DNA from: Capillidium heterosporum
Taxonomy: Eukaryota > Entomophthoromycota > Entomophthoromycetes > Entomophthorales > Capillidiaceae
DNA: 64,000 bases
Direction: 5' to 3'
NCBI GenBank assembly: GCA_016630905.1
Contig: WBMQ01000001.1
Coordinates: 930,001 to 994,000 of the forward strand
The notes beneath the pieces were generated by a model that saw nothing but the letters and a program-made list of their open reading frames with translations, was not told where the DNA came from and did no database searches. The position numbers and the translations under genes were made by a program. Positions 35,401 to 46,541 of the stretch are shown here, one piece after another. Within the stretch, counting starts at the first letter, position 1. Each line of letters starts with the position of its first letter.

Positions 35401-35561
35401 AACCATGTGAGTTCTATCAACTTCTTGGTGAAGTAGGTGACTTGTGGGGTTGGTTCGTAGGCCTGGTTGAGGAAATCTATATGTCGATAGAGGATCTTAT
35501 TCAGCCCAACGTTGAAATACTCGATCTCCTCTATTGGTCCTCTCTGTTTATGGCTATTCAT
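32460..35561 (-). CDS. SSK1: Ssk1-type response regulator with membrane segments and degenerate histidine-kinase core
   Basis: Three exons (33227-35561, 33064-33188, 32460-33023; introns 38 and 40 bp) give about 1007 residues. The C-terminal receiver domain is complete: VLIVEDNPINQRILATFMKK, the phospho-acceptor Asp in IVLMDIQLPIMDGIQATKEI, then ALTASSLRTDRIEALAAGCN and DFLTKPV. This is the Ssk1/Mcs4 receiver of the HOG-type stress pathway, which feeds Ssk2-class MAPKKKs. Residues about 45-165 contain four or five hydrophobic spans, for example TWLAFILGTVSSTILCLSAL and YLLILALCLSLLQLGITKV. After them, FIHIIADELNVTMHVVFGAM resembles a HisKA helix in which the phospho-His is absent, and IHQIMHHVVRFAVLSSLPHS resembles an N-box without its Asn. 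A Pro/Ser/Lys-rich linker precedes the receiver. Confidence 0.85.
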
Positions 35562-36595
35562 TAAAACTCTAATTTCGGATGTATGTTGACTAGACTATCA
35601 GATAATAAAACTGCTTTGGTAACTGCTTGGAGTTATTAACCAAGTCGAGGGTTTAGTAAGCTTCTTGACGTAAAATGCTTTTTGGCCGTCTAAATTTGAT
35701 CAAGCTCAATGCTGTAAATTCGACGACACCTTTCAGTTTCATTGGTTGTCAAGACAGCCTAAATCCCAATTTCAACAAAAACTCTCAAGTTTTGAAGTTT
35801 CAAGACTCAATGATTGGAGAATTATAATAGTGTCAAATAAATTGAGCCAAAATTACAAATTCTTTGTGTGCTATTTGTAAATTTTAACAATAAACTGACC
35901 CATCAAATAGAATAAAGGTTGCATATATATCACTAAAAAGATGAGACTCAAGATTGCTATGCATTTCTATAGTAACTTTGGAGTTAATATTGACTCTGCT
36001 TACATGCGATTATATAAAAACATTTCCAAGCAACTACTGCCTTTTAGTTCTTAGCTTCACTATAATTGGCTTTTCCACCTACAAGAGCACAAATATACAA
36101 GCTACTTGAACAGTACTCTGTATCCAATATTTACTTGAAATCGTAGTAAGAAAGGTATATTAGATTTATTTGAAAGAGGCAAGCGGGATTGTTGCTGTAT
36201 TACATTACTACTTGAAAAATAGGCCCTATAATACAAGGATTCCCAAACTAGTTGAGCTGATATCACTTAACTTTCAAGATGTTGGGTATTTATCCTTTAA
36301 ACTATATACTTTAAAATCTCCATGAGTTTATTAAAGTGAATCTAGAAATGATACTTATCAACACATCAATATTTTAATTGAAACGGTTAATAAGCTAGTA
36401 CGTATTGATATTTTAATTATACTTATATGGTAAATCTTCATCACGAATACAATTAGTGAAGGTATAACATAAACTACATTTGAAAGTAACCTAAACATGT
36501 GCCTTCATTTTCTAACATGGGGATATACTTTTATTGGGAGTTAAAAATACTAAGCAGGCAGCAGGATAATCAGAAAAAATATACAGTGCAGCCTA
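35562..36595. other. intergenic, no gene seen
   Basis: About 1 kb of AT-rich DNA between the SSK1-type promoter and the acyltransferase 3' end. No open frame, tRNA or repeat was recognised. Confidence 0.5.
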
Positions 36596-38133
36596 TTAAA
36601 ATAGTGGTCGATAGGTACGGGAATACAGGATCGAAATGAACGGTAAGCCAAGGCTGATGCCAATCCAGAACAAAGCGTTACCTACCCAAGGTCGGCTAGC
36701 AAAGCACTTAAACTGCATCAGCGTGATAAGTGGGATTTGAGACATCTGGAGGATGAAAAATATGATGTTGTAGTGCTGGAAGCAGGCCACCATGGCTACC
36801 TCATGGAATATGGCCGAGACAAAGAAGGTCAACATCATACAGGTGCGTTTTGGCAGCCCTACTTCAAGTAGGGGTTGAAAGACGTGACGTCTCAAAAATC
36901 TATGGACCGGCTTGTTCCACTTGGTTGAGTATTCTAGGAAATTATGACTACACAGAGGTTAGCGTACGAGTTTGTATATAAAAGTACCTATTCCACCAGT
37001 CGTCGTAGAAGTTTCGGTCAGCGAGTCTAAGAGATGAAAATTTAAGTTGAATTGCATTTGTAAATAATTACCTAGTAAGCTCTGCAAATGCGTTGCAGTA
37101 GCACTCAAAGATCATGTAGAATATCAAAATATGCAATATGAGGAAGGGCATGACCAGCTTCAGGAGAAGAGTAACAAAGTTCAACTCATCGGCAATATTG
37201 AAAACTGGGATCAGGTAATGCTCAACGCAAATATAAAGCATGGTGAATGTTCCGATGGAGCCGATCGTTTTTTCTGCAACATACCAGCCTCGAATACTAA
37301 ATCATGTCAGAAAAGCGATTAAAAACCAATTAAATTACCTTGGTAGACGAGGATACTCCAATTGATAGATTAATGAAGGAATAAGTGAATAATCAACAAA
37401 GTTATTCAAAGTTAAGTTTTTGGGGTACGAATTGGAAAGAGAAGGCGAAGTGAACTTGGAGTATAGCTCCGTCAAATTGACTTTCTCGCTCTTCTTACCT
37501 TTGGAGCTCTTTGCCTTCAGGTACTCGGTATAATAGTAGTTATACTCCTGATTGATATAATTATAACTGTGGATCTTCATTAAAAGCGACATGGAATGTA
37601 AAATGAAAATTCCTCTTTGGACAACATACCAATCCCTACAATATATTAAAAATAAATGGTTAGCAGTTATTCAACAGCCTAAAATAAGTTTACCTTGTAA
37701 ACGTATAAACCGAGCATGTAGTAATAAATGATAATTCGTATATAGCCTGAATCAGGTACTGGATCTTTCTATTAGGGATATAGCCTTTCTGGATGATAAT
37801 CTGTAATGGTAGGCACAGTAAAGTTGAAGATACCATGAGGAAGTCGGCGATGAAGAGCTTCAAGACATCTTTAGATAATGCTTTTAGGACGCCGAAACCT
37901 ATGAAGTACCCAGTGCTCTGCCAACTCGATACCAAGGTCTGAAGGTAGCTTACGGCAATTATTAGCCAGAAAAGGGTGAATATCCCACGCAAAGGGCTTT
38001 TCTCGTCGTACAGGTTGTCGCGCTCTAGGTAGGACCCACGTAAAGTTGCAAATTGATCTTTGGCATTTGATTTTTGGGTAGTTTCTATGGTACTATTGTT
38101 GCTGCTGGTGTTGTTCTTACTACGTCTCTTCAT
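36596..38133 (-). CDS. ARE2: sterol O-acyltransferase (MBOAT family)
   Basis: Six exons, five introns of about 40 bp, with phases all compatible; about 440 residues. The order of motifs is that of yeast Are1/Are2: SYLQTLVSSWQSTGYFIGFG, ILHSMSLLMKIHSYNY, PSLIYQLEYPRLPR, the signature FYDDWWN, VHRFLRRHVFQPLL, the active-site His in FFVSAIFHEVAMVACF, and NALFWIGISLGLPFISILY at the end. Multiple membrane spans are evident. The enzyme esterifies sterols with acyl-CoA in the ER for storage in lipid droplets. DGAT1-type diacylglycerol acyltransferase is the alternative, but IYQLEYPR and the C-terminal segment favour the sterol enzyme. The N terminus is a short Ser/Asn/Thr-rich stretch, shorter than in yeast Are2. 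Confidence 0.9.
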
Positions 38134-39328
38134 TGTTGAATAAAATACAAAGTTGCTCTAGGGTTGTAAGTTTGCTACAAATGTCTTTTATCGGATTTGT
38201 TCTTCAAAAGATAATAAATTGGTATGGCATCCTAAAGTAAAAACAATCCCTTTTATACGGATTGAAGTTTTTAACCTTTACAACTTTATCGGGATGGATC
38301 CTTGATATTTCTATAACTACAACCCCTTTATTGGCTTAGCTTAAAGTGAATCGCCAAATTGGAAATGGGCGACGTTGCTAGATGAAACCTAATTCCATCT
38401 TCCAATCATAAGTTCCTTGGCAAGTGTATGAAAAATACGATTGAAGGGTTGGACTTCAGCTACAAGCCAAGCCGACTGCATCGATTTATTAAAGAATTTA
38501 TGTAATCAAACATTGGAACAATACCTAAAAGGTAGCAGATTATAAATACGGCAACATTTTAGCTACTTTATTAAGCAGCTAAGACTTGGGTTTAGATTAG
38601 ATTGATAAGTATCTGGTGTCTGATGAAATGCTAAATATATATTTGCATTTCGATGGAATAAAGTAGCGCTACCACTGATATCCAAGGATATCTCAGAGGC
38701 TAAGGGTACTAGAAGTTTGCCAAGTTTTGTATACCTATCAAAACAATCGGTACGCTCTACCTCCATCCGATCTTAAGCCAAGCTATCTTCTTAGTAAGAA
38801 CTATTCCAATAATGTGATGTAAGGCAAACTGATAATGTCCGACCAACTCCAATATCACTACATGGCTGTATATCTGTAGAGTAACAAGTATACTCTATAA
38901 TAACGGAATAGTTAGCAACCCTACCTCCATTCTATATCAAGCCAAGCTATTGCCTTGGTAAGAACCTTTCTATTACGATAACTTAATGAATCTATATTAA
39001 TATTCGATTAGCATCACTTCTATATATAGCTGTACATATGTAGGATACCAAGCATCTAAAGTATAAGTAAATCAGGGTATATTTAGAACATATACAAAAG
39101 GAATTGATCTGGATTTAGAATTACTTTAATAATATGGTGTCTTATAATAAATTTAGCAGTACGTTCAGTTATAAATCACTAAAAGTATTAAAATCAATAC
39201 TCAATTCTATATCTTCATTTTATAAACTTGAAGAAAACAGCTATATAATTTTGCAAAAAGTGAATCCACAAACAAGTTATAAATTAACAACTCTAATGTA
39301 CATGACAAATAAAAATATATATTAAATC
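38134..39328. other. intergenic before the tRNA-like array
   Basis: About 1.2 kb. The segments near 38740-38800 and 38930-38970 (CTACCTCCAT then AAGCCAAGCTAT) repeat an imperfect 40-bp motif. Open frames are AT-rich and unconvincing. Confidence 0.4.
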
Positions 39329-39426
39329 GCGAGCATCTGGATTTGAACCAGAACCTTAGAAAGAGGATGTTTGAGTTTTCCGAAGAACTTGAATGCTCTA
39401 CGCGCAACTAACCGCGCTCTACTCGC
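39329..39426 (-). tRNA. tRNA-like Pol III unit, copy 1
   Basis: Read on the minus strand it folds as a tRNA: acceptor GCGAGTA with TGCTCGC, D-arm GCGC/GCGC, T-arm TCTGG-TTCAAAT-CCAGA (also a good B box). A T5 Pol III terminator lies at 39311-39315, about 13 nt past the 3' end. The anticodon arm is expanded (98 nt in total) and fits an intron-bearing gene. TTCAAG in the loop would give anticodon CAA (Leu) with an intron after position 37 and CTTTCTAAG as a small variable arm, but the stem then has a mismatch. The D-loop lacks the usual GG and position 8 is not U, so a tRNA-derived element or pseudogene is possible. Confidence 0.55.
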
Positions 39427-40005
39427 TTATAGATTTTTTAATAATAAATATTTATACACTCTAATTATCAAAAAAGATGCAAATGCACCTACTTTGCTAT
39501 AATAACGTACTTGAATTAATGAACTGATGGATTTTGCTATAATTTCAGTCTATAAAATACTTACACTGGTATTTGGCACTTTATATAGGCTAAGTTTTCA
39601 AAGTAATCGTCCCCAATTACTTTAAGCTATCAAGCTTAATATATCAACTATATTAAACCCAAAATAAACAGATATAAAATCCTATAGTGTTTTATAATAC
39701 ATATTTATAATATCCATCAAGTCTAAAACAAATGATCCTAATCTTTTACCATTTTATAAATGCGCAGAGTAAAGTCCATTAAACTCAAAACAGCTCTCAA
39801 CTTTATCGAAATTATTCCGAAATAATAGATACTTATAGCTACAGATTTAAAAGGAAAAATATCGAGGTTTGGAACAAAGTGGGCTATGTTGCGCAGGATG
39901 TCGAAAAAGTAGTTCCGCCATAAGCCAAGTACAAGAACATCTGGCAGAAATCGACGAAATAGTAAAAATATAAGGTAAAGATGCAAAAATATAGTGTTTT
40001 TAGTA

Positions 40006-40098
40006 GCGAGTGTCTGGATTTGAACCAGAACCTTAGAAAGAGAAGATTATATTCTGTTATATTTGAAATCTACACGCAACTGATCGCGCCCCACTCGC
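40006..40098 (-). tRNA. tRNA-like Pol III unit, copy 2
   Basis: Same 5' and 3' ends as copy 1, with a perfectly paired acceptor (GCGAGTG/CACTCGC). The changes from copy 1 keep pairing, which suggests selection. T-arm is identical. A T5 terminator lies at 39985-39989. This is the best of the three for an intron-bearing tRNA-Leu(CAA): stem AGAT/ATCT, loop TTCAAA with U33, CAA at 34-36 and a purine at 37, then about 13 nt of intron, then a CTTTCTAAG variable arm. The discriminator base and the D-loop do not fit a normal leucine tRNA, so the decoding identity is uncertain. Confidence 0.55.
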
Positions 40099-40683
40099 TT
40101 GTTGTTATCCAAAAGATAGATTATGTACATTTTGATTAACAATTTGAAAAGGTAGTACAGCAACTATTATCAACGATACAATATAGTATGCTTGCTAAAT
40201 TAACTTTTGAAATAGTGTAGCCTATATAAATTGGTTATCCAGATATTTAGCATTTATCAAAAGATAGGATTTCAAAAGTATTATTTTCGACCGTCTCCAA
40301 GTCATCAAGCTATATTTATTTCAAAAAACATAGTAAAAATTACAACTACAGTGAGTTTTAAGCCATATATAATGATACACAGTGTGCTATATAATTATAT
40401 AGTTTGAACATTTCCTTAAATTTGTTAAAATACCTATTTTATAATATTCCTCCAAATCTGAATTTCATTTCTCAAAGCAACTGCGCAAATTCTATCAATT
40501 TCCATTCCAAAATACAAATACGGTTCAACTATAGATTGAAAAAGAAAAAGGGTTCTCAATTTTGGAACGAATTGGCAAACTTAACACAGCCAGTTCGAAA
40601 CAAAGTCTACCTTAAACCAAATATTCGTACATCTAACTGAAGCAAAAATCAAATAGATAAGGACAAAAAGTATAGTTATAGTC

Positions 40684-40766
40684 GCGAGAGTCTGGATTTG
40701 AACCAGAACCTTAGAAGATTTTCAATTCTGGAGAAGTCTACGCGCAACTGGCCGCGCCCCACTCGC
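40684..40766 (-). tRNA. tRNA-like Pol III unit, copy 3
   Basis: 83 nt. Same D-arm and T-arm as the other two; the acceptor GCGAGTG/CTCTCGC has one U-U mismatch. A T5 terminator lies at 40665-40669. The anticodon region is shorter and different; no anticodon can be assigned with confidence (CCA or TCT are both readable). Its upstream flank resembles that of copy 2 for about 40 bp (CTCGCTTGTTG then AAAAGATAG). Confidence 0.5.
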
Positions 40767-40960
40767 TTGTTGTCATTCAAAAGATAGCTTTATATACATT
40801 GTAATTGTCAACTTAGAAAGGTCCAATTTCACATATACCTAAGGGAAAGTATAGTATATGTACTAAAATAGCACCTTTACACTAATTTTTGAATTGATAG
40901 GTGTATAAATTGATATTTATTAATTAATAGGGTTTAAAACTTCTTAACGATGCTTCTAAC

Positions 40961-41539
40961 TTATCTAATTATATTTAACCCAACTACCACTACCAAAACA
41001 CTACTCCATGTGCCAAAACTTAACCTGCTTCCGTTTGAAGTTGTAGCTTGCATAGTAGGTTCGGGGCTATTGGTCTTGAACTTGGACACGTAGTTGAACA
41101 TATTGGGAGGATCCGAAGCTTGTGAGAACTCTTGGACGTTGAAATACTGAGGTCTACCTTTAGCTAAACCATCTATTACCGGAGTAGGATTGGTATTTCC
41201 CTCTTGTAACTTGAGCTTGTAAAAGTTTGGATTACTGTTGTCGTTTAGATCCGACTTGACTGTAGTTGTTGGTTTGAAGATAGCTCTACACTCGCGTTGG
41301 ATGGATTTGATGAGGTGAAATTTGTCACGCATCAATTCGTCGTCATCCATACTACACATGCTGAAGCAGGTTATAGCTTGAGAGCTAGTAGTGCAGTGGC
41401 AGTTGGAATCTTGGTCTGAGCACAAATTTAAGGCCTGCTTGGATTTAGCAATGCAATCGTTAAACTCACCTTCCTTCTCCTGGCATCTAGCTGATAAGCA
41501 CCTCAGCATCAAGGTTAAGATCAGTATTAGGTTAAACAT
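40961..41539 (-). CDS. secreted cysteine-containing protein, probable GPI anchor
   Basis: A 192-codon frame without introns. It starts MFNLILILTLMLRCLSARCQ, a signal peptide. A cysteine cluster follows within residues 19-67 (CQEKEGEFNDCIAKSK, LCSDQDSNCHCTTSS, CFSMC, QREC), reminiscent of small extracellular Cys-rich domains. The C terminus has TTSNGSRLSFGTWSSVLVVV then VGLNIIR, with Asn/Gly/Ser before a hydrophobic tail as expected for GPI attachment. Eight-Cys CFEM domains are the closest pattern I know, but the spacing does not match well, so the family is left open. The likely location is plasma membrane or cell wall. Confidence 0.7.
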   Translation of the reverse strand: MFNLILILTLMLRCLSARCQEKEGEFNDCIAKSKQALNLCSDQDSNCHCTTSSQAITCFSMCSMDDDELMRDKFHLIKSIQRECRAIFKPTTTVKSDLNDNSNPNFYKLKLQEGNTNPTPVIDGLAKGRPQYFNVQEFSQASDPPNMFNYVSKFKTNSPEPTMQATTSNGSRLSFGTWSSVLVVVVGLNIIR

Positions 41540-42815
41540 AATTTTATTGTGATAATAGAAGATTAATGGTAAAATATTGAAATGAAAAATAAAATAAAAT
41601 AAAATACAGTCACAAGCTCAATCCTTTATAAATATAAATCAACTCGTGTTACATTTACCATCACCTACTTATATATCATTCATCCTATGGCAGCTTGTAA
41701 TTTGATTTTGTAAGAATTCATCCTACTGCACCGAGTCCATTGCCCAAAAAATTTATGGTGTGGGGAGTAAATTGAAGATCGTCCGGAGTGCAAAAGTATT
41801 CGGGTTCAAAAGCTATATTTGGGGAGGATTGGAAGCTTCTATGAGAAAATGTAGGTCAAGTATACTTACTTGATTTAAACAACTTTATGGTTTTGTATTC
41901 GCATATGGAAGTGTAGTTCGATGGTATTTTTGTATATAGTAAGTTTATATCTAAATATACATGGTGGTCTGGAGTACTCCGATTAATTGATGGATTATGT
42001 AGGTTGAAATGCCAAATGATATGTAATTTTCCTATAGCTGTGTGTAATTATATTCGTAAATGTATTCTAAATAGTTACATTGGCTTAATAAATGTGGTTA
42101 TAAGACGTTCAAGTATTTGAACCAATAAAAATATGCTATATATTTAGACTTGATACCTACAAGCGAAATTCAAGTATTTGGAATCGGAATCATTATGACT
42201 AAGCTTAATGTAAATATACATATATGAAATGTTAACTTACTTTAGCATTATTCTCTCGTCACCTCTATTACTCATACCTCGTAGAGTATATCAGAGTATG
42301 TTGTGTTTCCTAAACTGTCAAAGGATCAAATAGGTTTCCAAGCATCCTTTCGAAATTGGCATATTTTATAAAGTTCAGTCTATAGGATTCATAATATTTT
42401 TTCGGCACGTTTAGGTGAAATATATAAGCTCGGTGTATAAAGTGCGCTGAAAGTTGGTTAGACTGGGTTCAAGTTATTAGAATGTAGTAAATATATACTT
42501 TACAGTTTCTTCTAACTGTTTCTAGCTCATATGGTATGCCAAAAGGGCTTATAAAAGCTATCTCTAAAAATATAGAGTGATTTCACCTCAATCTCTTTTT
42601 TGTATTAATTCTATTTGCAACTAAAGCATGATCTGCATCTATACTACAAAGGTCATGTTGGCCCCAATCTCAGTTATCCAGCGAATTTATAAAGCTCCAG
42701 CCTAATGTCGTCGTTTCCCTAGCTTTCACTTGAATATGACTTCATAGCTTCAAACTTTTCTACAGAAAAATTCCCACTTTCAGCTTTCAATCCTCTTTAC
42801 CAAATTAGACTAGAC
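41540..42815. other. divergent intergenic region, no gene seen
   Basis: About 1.3 kb between the secreted-protein gene and the Obg-like ATPase gene. AT-rich; no open frame or RNA gene was recognised. Confidence 0.5.
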
Positions 42816-44361
42816 ATGGCAACCTTAAAAACCTACTTGAGATTACGAAGCATCCATAGATTTCACTACACGACCTCAACTTCAACTTCGACAGTCAACC
42901 CAGCAAGTAACGAAACCGTAAAATTAGGCAGGTTCAGTTCCAACCTCAAGTTGGGGATAGTTGGGTTACCTAACGTTGGCAAAAGTAGTCTGTTCAACGT
43001 ATTGACCAAGAGCTCGGTACCAGCTGAAAACTTTCCCTTCTGTACTATAGGTAATTTACACATTTTTATATCTACTTAGTATAGGTATAGAGCCTACCGA
43101 ATCCAAAGTCATAGTCAACGATATTCGATTCGACAATTTAGTGCAGCACTACCAACCCAAAAAGAGTTCACCAGCCCACCTATCGATAACCGATATAGCA
43201 GGTTTGGTGAAAGGAGCTTCCAAAGGTTTAGGTTTAGGCAATGACTTTCTAAATAGTATTCGCAATGTCGATGCCTTGTACCAAGTTTGTAGTAAAGTTA
43301 TAAATTTCAATTTAATTTACTTATATTTTTACTTGATAGGATACTATGAAGACAAGGATATTATACATGTGGAAGGTTCGGTAGATCCTAGCCGAGATAG
43401 GAATATCATAGAATTCGAGTTGAAGTTGAAGGATTTAGAGTACTTGGATAAGTTCAAGTTGGGTTTGGAAAAGGCCATCAAGAAAAGTTTTTGTAAGGAA
43501 AAGGCTTTGGAATTGGTATTGCTTTTAAAATGTTTATTTATGTTTAATGTTACTTTAGGATATGATCAACAAGTTTATTGATTTTGTTGGGAACAAAGAC
43601 TTGGAGATACGAAAGGGAAGTTGGGATAGTCAAGAGGTAATGTATCCTTACCTGGATTCTTTATATCTAATTGTGATGAAAACTAGATTGAATTGATCAA
43701 CAAGATCAACTTGATAACTGCAAAGCCTATGATCTATCTTATCAACATTAGCCAGGATGCCTATTGCAGTAACGATACCAAAAGGTAACCTGCTTTGAAA
43801 GATACATGTTTAAGTACTTTAAATTTCAGTATAGAAAAGTGGATCGAGGAGAATCAGATAGTAGACAAGGTACTACCATTTTGTGCGCCTTTGGAAGCCG
43901 AGGTACTTATTCTTCCAAGTTACTCTACTTATCTGTTTAGTTAGCTAGCTTGGACGTTGAAGAGAAGTTAGATTTCCTAAAGGCGTTCGAAATAGAATCC
44001 TCGATCGACGGTATAATCAAGCAGGGATACAAGAGCTTAGACCTCATCCACTACTTTACAGTAGGCAAGGATGAAGTAAAGGCTTGGACTATAAAAGTAA
44101 GAAATTCCACTTCACTTACCAGTTGTTAAAACTGTTTGACTTATCTAGGATGGATTCAAAGCTCCCCAAGCGGCTGGCATTATCCACAGCGACTTCGAAA
44201 AGGGATTCATCTCGAGCGATGTCATCCACTATGCCGATTTCCTAGAGCACAAAGATGAGCTCCAGCTCAAGAAATTGGGCAAGATGTATCAGAAGGGCAA
44301 ACTCTATCAGGTTCTGGATGGTGATATCCTCCACTTCAAATTCAAAACTGCCAAAAAATAG
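42816..44361 (+). CDS. YLF2: Obg-like ATPase (YchF/Ola1 family), mitochondrial-looking paralogue
   Basis: About eight exons join cleanly. The N terminus, [20 protein letters not shown] followed by a Ser/Thr run, is basic and lacks acids, as in a mitochondrial presequence; cytosolic Ola1 lacks it. The G1 motif is [20 protein letters not shown], then [19 protein letters not shown], the switch region [20 protein letters not shown] and the family motif [11 protein letters not shown]. The TGS-domain end reads [39 protein letters not shown] and [16 protein letters not shown]. YchF proteins hydrolyse ATP despite the G-protein fold and bind ribosomes. Family membership is certain; assignment to Ylf2 rather than Ola1 rests on the presequence and sequence divergence. 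Confidence 0.87.
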
Positions 44362-44437
44362 ATTGTATTAATAAAAAGCAATAATACAAATATAACATAA
44401 AACTTTGTTTATTCATTTATTAATATTCCATTTTAAC

Positions 44438-46460
44438 TTATCTAGAAGCAGTGGAAGTCTCAACATCAAAGACGTTAAAGATGGCATCCTTGACAGTGAA
44501 GTCATGGTACACAATGTTGATCAGGTACCAGTCATCACATATGGAGGCCAATAGTTTGTTGGATTCGGAATCTTCAGGATACATCTTGGCCCACTGATTC
44601 CACAACTCGAAGGCCTCATCCTTCCAAGCTAGGAAGCTTACTGCTTCGACGATGGTGGGCTGGACGACCTTCCTTGCCGGGGAAGACTCCCCAGGTGACG
44701 GCCATTGGACCTTCAGAGGTGTTGTTGGTGCGTAACTCACCCTTTTTGTTGACGGCGTAGTAGGTGAACTGTTCGTCCTTTTCGATCTTGGCGATCAATT
44801 TCTCAAGCTGCTGGGGCTGACAAAACAGTTCTAAATAGGCCTTCTGATAGACGTAGCCGTTCTTGGGACCCCAGCCGTAAGTCTTATCCGAAGATTTGAT
44901 GCCATTGACAGCCGGCTGTGAGTTAATAGTCAGGTATCCATTCAAGTTGATGTCGACTAAAGGTTGACGGATAGCTCCTGTCTCAGGATAGAGAGGTTGG
45001 TCGCACCAGGGTAGGGCCGACAGCTTGCCCTGACAATAACTGACGAAAAGGTTGGCGACATCATTGATAGAAGTGGGGCTCTGCCACAAACTTAGAGCCT
45101 GATCAGGATGGTGCTTGATGGATACACCATATCCATCCAACTCACCGTAGGCTGGAGATCTCGAGTCACCCCAACGGCCGTTGGGGAATTCATCCCACTC
45201 GTTGGTACGGGCAATGTAAGACTGAGTACGATTGCGCCAGAAAATGGGACGTACGCTCTCCTTCTCACGCTTCTTGGTGAGTGAGGGGTTCCAGGGCAAG
45301 GGACGGTAGATCTCGGCCACATCGACGAACTTCAGCTTCTCCAAAATGAGTCGCGTCGATTTCTCCAAATTGAGGGTGTAGAAGTGGAAGCCCTGGATCC
45401 CGTTGGCCAGCATCTTACTGCACATATCAACAGCCAAAGTTACACCAAAGTCCTTGACGGCCTGATCGTCATCCTTGATCGGTTCCAAATTTTCAAAGAT
45501 CTGGCTGGGTACGATGGTCTTACTCAACGTGGTCATACGCTTGAACCCGTTGTAGCTTTGAATAGGCATGATTCCAGGTAGGATTGGGACGTTGATACCT
45601 AGCAGTAAAATATAAGTGTTTAAATTATTACTTTATAATTACCAGCCTCCCTTATCTTTTTAACCCAAACCAAAAAGTTATCAACATCGTAAAAGAGTTG
45701 GGTCACTATGTAGTCGGCACCGGCATCTACTTTCTCTTTCAAGTACTGAATGTCAATTTCCTTGTCTTCACTGTCTATATGGCCTTCCGGGTAACCTAAT
45801 TAAACATAGAAATGTCAGATACTATATAGTGGTTTAGATTTGTTACCAGCAACTGAGACACAAAAGTAATCTCCATACTCTTGACGGATATATTTTACTA
45901 GATCTACGGCGTAAGAGAATCCGTCATCACATTTTGACCAGTTAGTTTGGCCTACTGGAGGATCTAATCGTATTAAGTTAATGCCAATATCTCTTTTATA
46001 TATTTACCTCCTCTCAAAGCTAAAATGTTTTGGACACCATTCTCCTTAGCCAGCTATAGTACATATTTTAACATCAGCCAAGTTATATAAAAACAATTAC
46101 CCTTAAAGCATCATCGACCTTCTGCTTAGGCATGTTGGTACAAGTCAAGTGCATACATGTTTCTAAACCGTAGACGGATTGTGCGGTTGAGCAGATTTCA
46201 ATAGTTAAGTCGGAGGTAGTTCCACCAGCTCCCCATGTCACATCTATAAATTCAGGTCCTAGTTGGTACATACGCTCCAAACGTCCATACAAATTTATAA
46301 GACCCTATACACAGCAAGCAATGAACAAAACGATTGGTTAGTCCTGAGTTACTAAACAAGTCGATATCTGTACCTGCTGGGTCTTGGGTGGGAAGTATTC
46401 GAAGGAGAAATAAGGCTTTCCTTCCTGATGGCGCGTGTTGATCTTGTCGATGACTTTCAT
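44438..46460 (-). CDS. MET13: methylenetetrahydrofolate reductase, one-base frame disruption
   Basis: Reduces methylenetetrahydrofolate to methyl-THF for methionine synthesis. It starts MKVIDKINTRHQEGKPYFSF at 46460, continues EYFPPKTQQ, FIDVTWGAGGTTSDLTIEIC, CMHLTCTNMPKQKVDDALR, the DPPVGQTNW segment, FCVSVAGYPEGHID, ADYIVTQLFYD and PGIMPIQSYNGFKRM (catalytic FAD barrel). The C-terminal regulatory domain includes WGPKNGYVYQKAYLELF and AVTWGVFPGKE. At that point (44666-44673) one base must be skipped: the next conserved block, VVQPTIVEAVSFLAWKDEAF, is in the +1 frame. Unshifted, translation ends soon after, removing the last 75 or so residues. There is no room for an intron. Several introns interrupt the 5' half. 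Met12 is the other yeast paralogue and cannot be excluded. A TATA box lies at 46533-46541. Confidence 0.93.
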
Positions 46461-46532
46461 AGCTTGATTATTGTTTAAAACTTGTAGTTGAAGAAAAGTA
46501 ATAAAAAAGTGTTCGATTTGATACTTTGGACT

Positions 46533-46541
46533 CTTTATATA
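46533..46541 (-). promoter_or_regulatory. TATA box of the MTHFR gene
   Basis: TATATAAAG on the minus strand, 73-81 bp upstream of the start codon at 46460. Confidence 0.5.

Larger units (their letters stand above)
39329..40790. repeat. diverged tandem repeat of about 680 bp carrying the tRNA-like units
   Basis: The three tRNA-like units are spaced 677 and 678 bp apart. The spacers are alignable by eye in places: GCTATCAAGCTTAATATATC near 39626 and TCATCAAGCTATATTTATTT near 40304. A basic coding-like stretch recurs before copies 2 and 3: RFKRKN then VWNKVGYVAQ near 39848 with a stop downstream, and RLKKKK then FWNELANL near 40535. The unit seems to have been duplicated and then diverged. Confidence 0.55.

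Noticed and set aside
43280-43345. In-frame extension through the Obg-like ATPase gene reading [14 protein letters not shown]
   Set aside because: This is a 48-nt intron (GTAAAG to GATAG) that happens to stay open; splicing restores [17 protein letters not shown].
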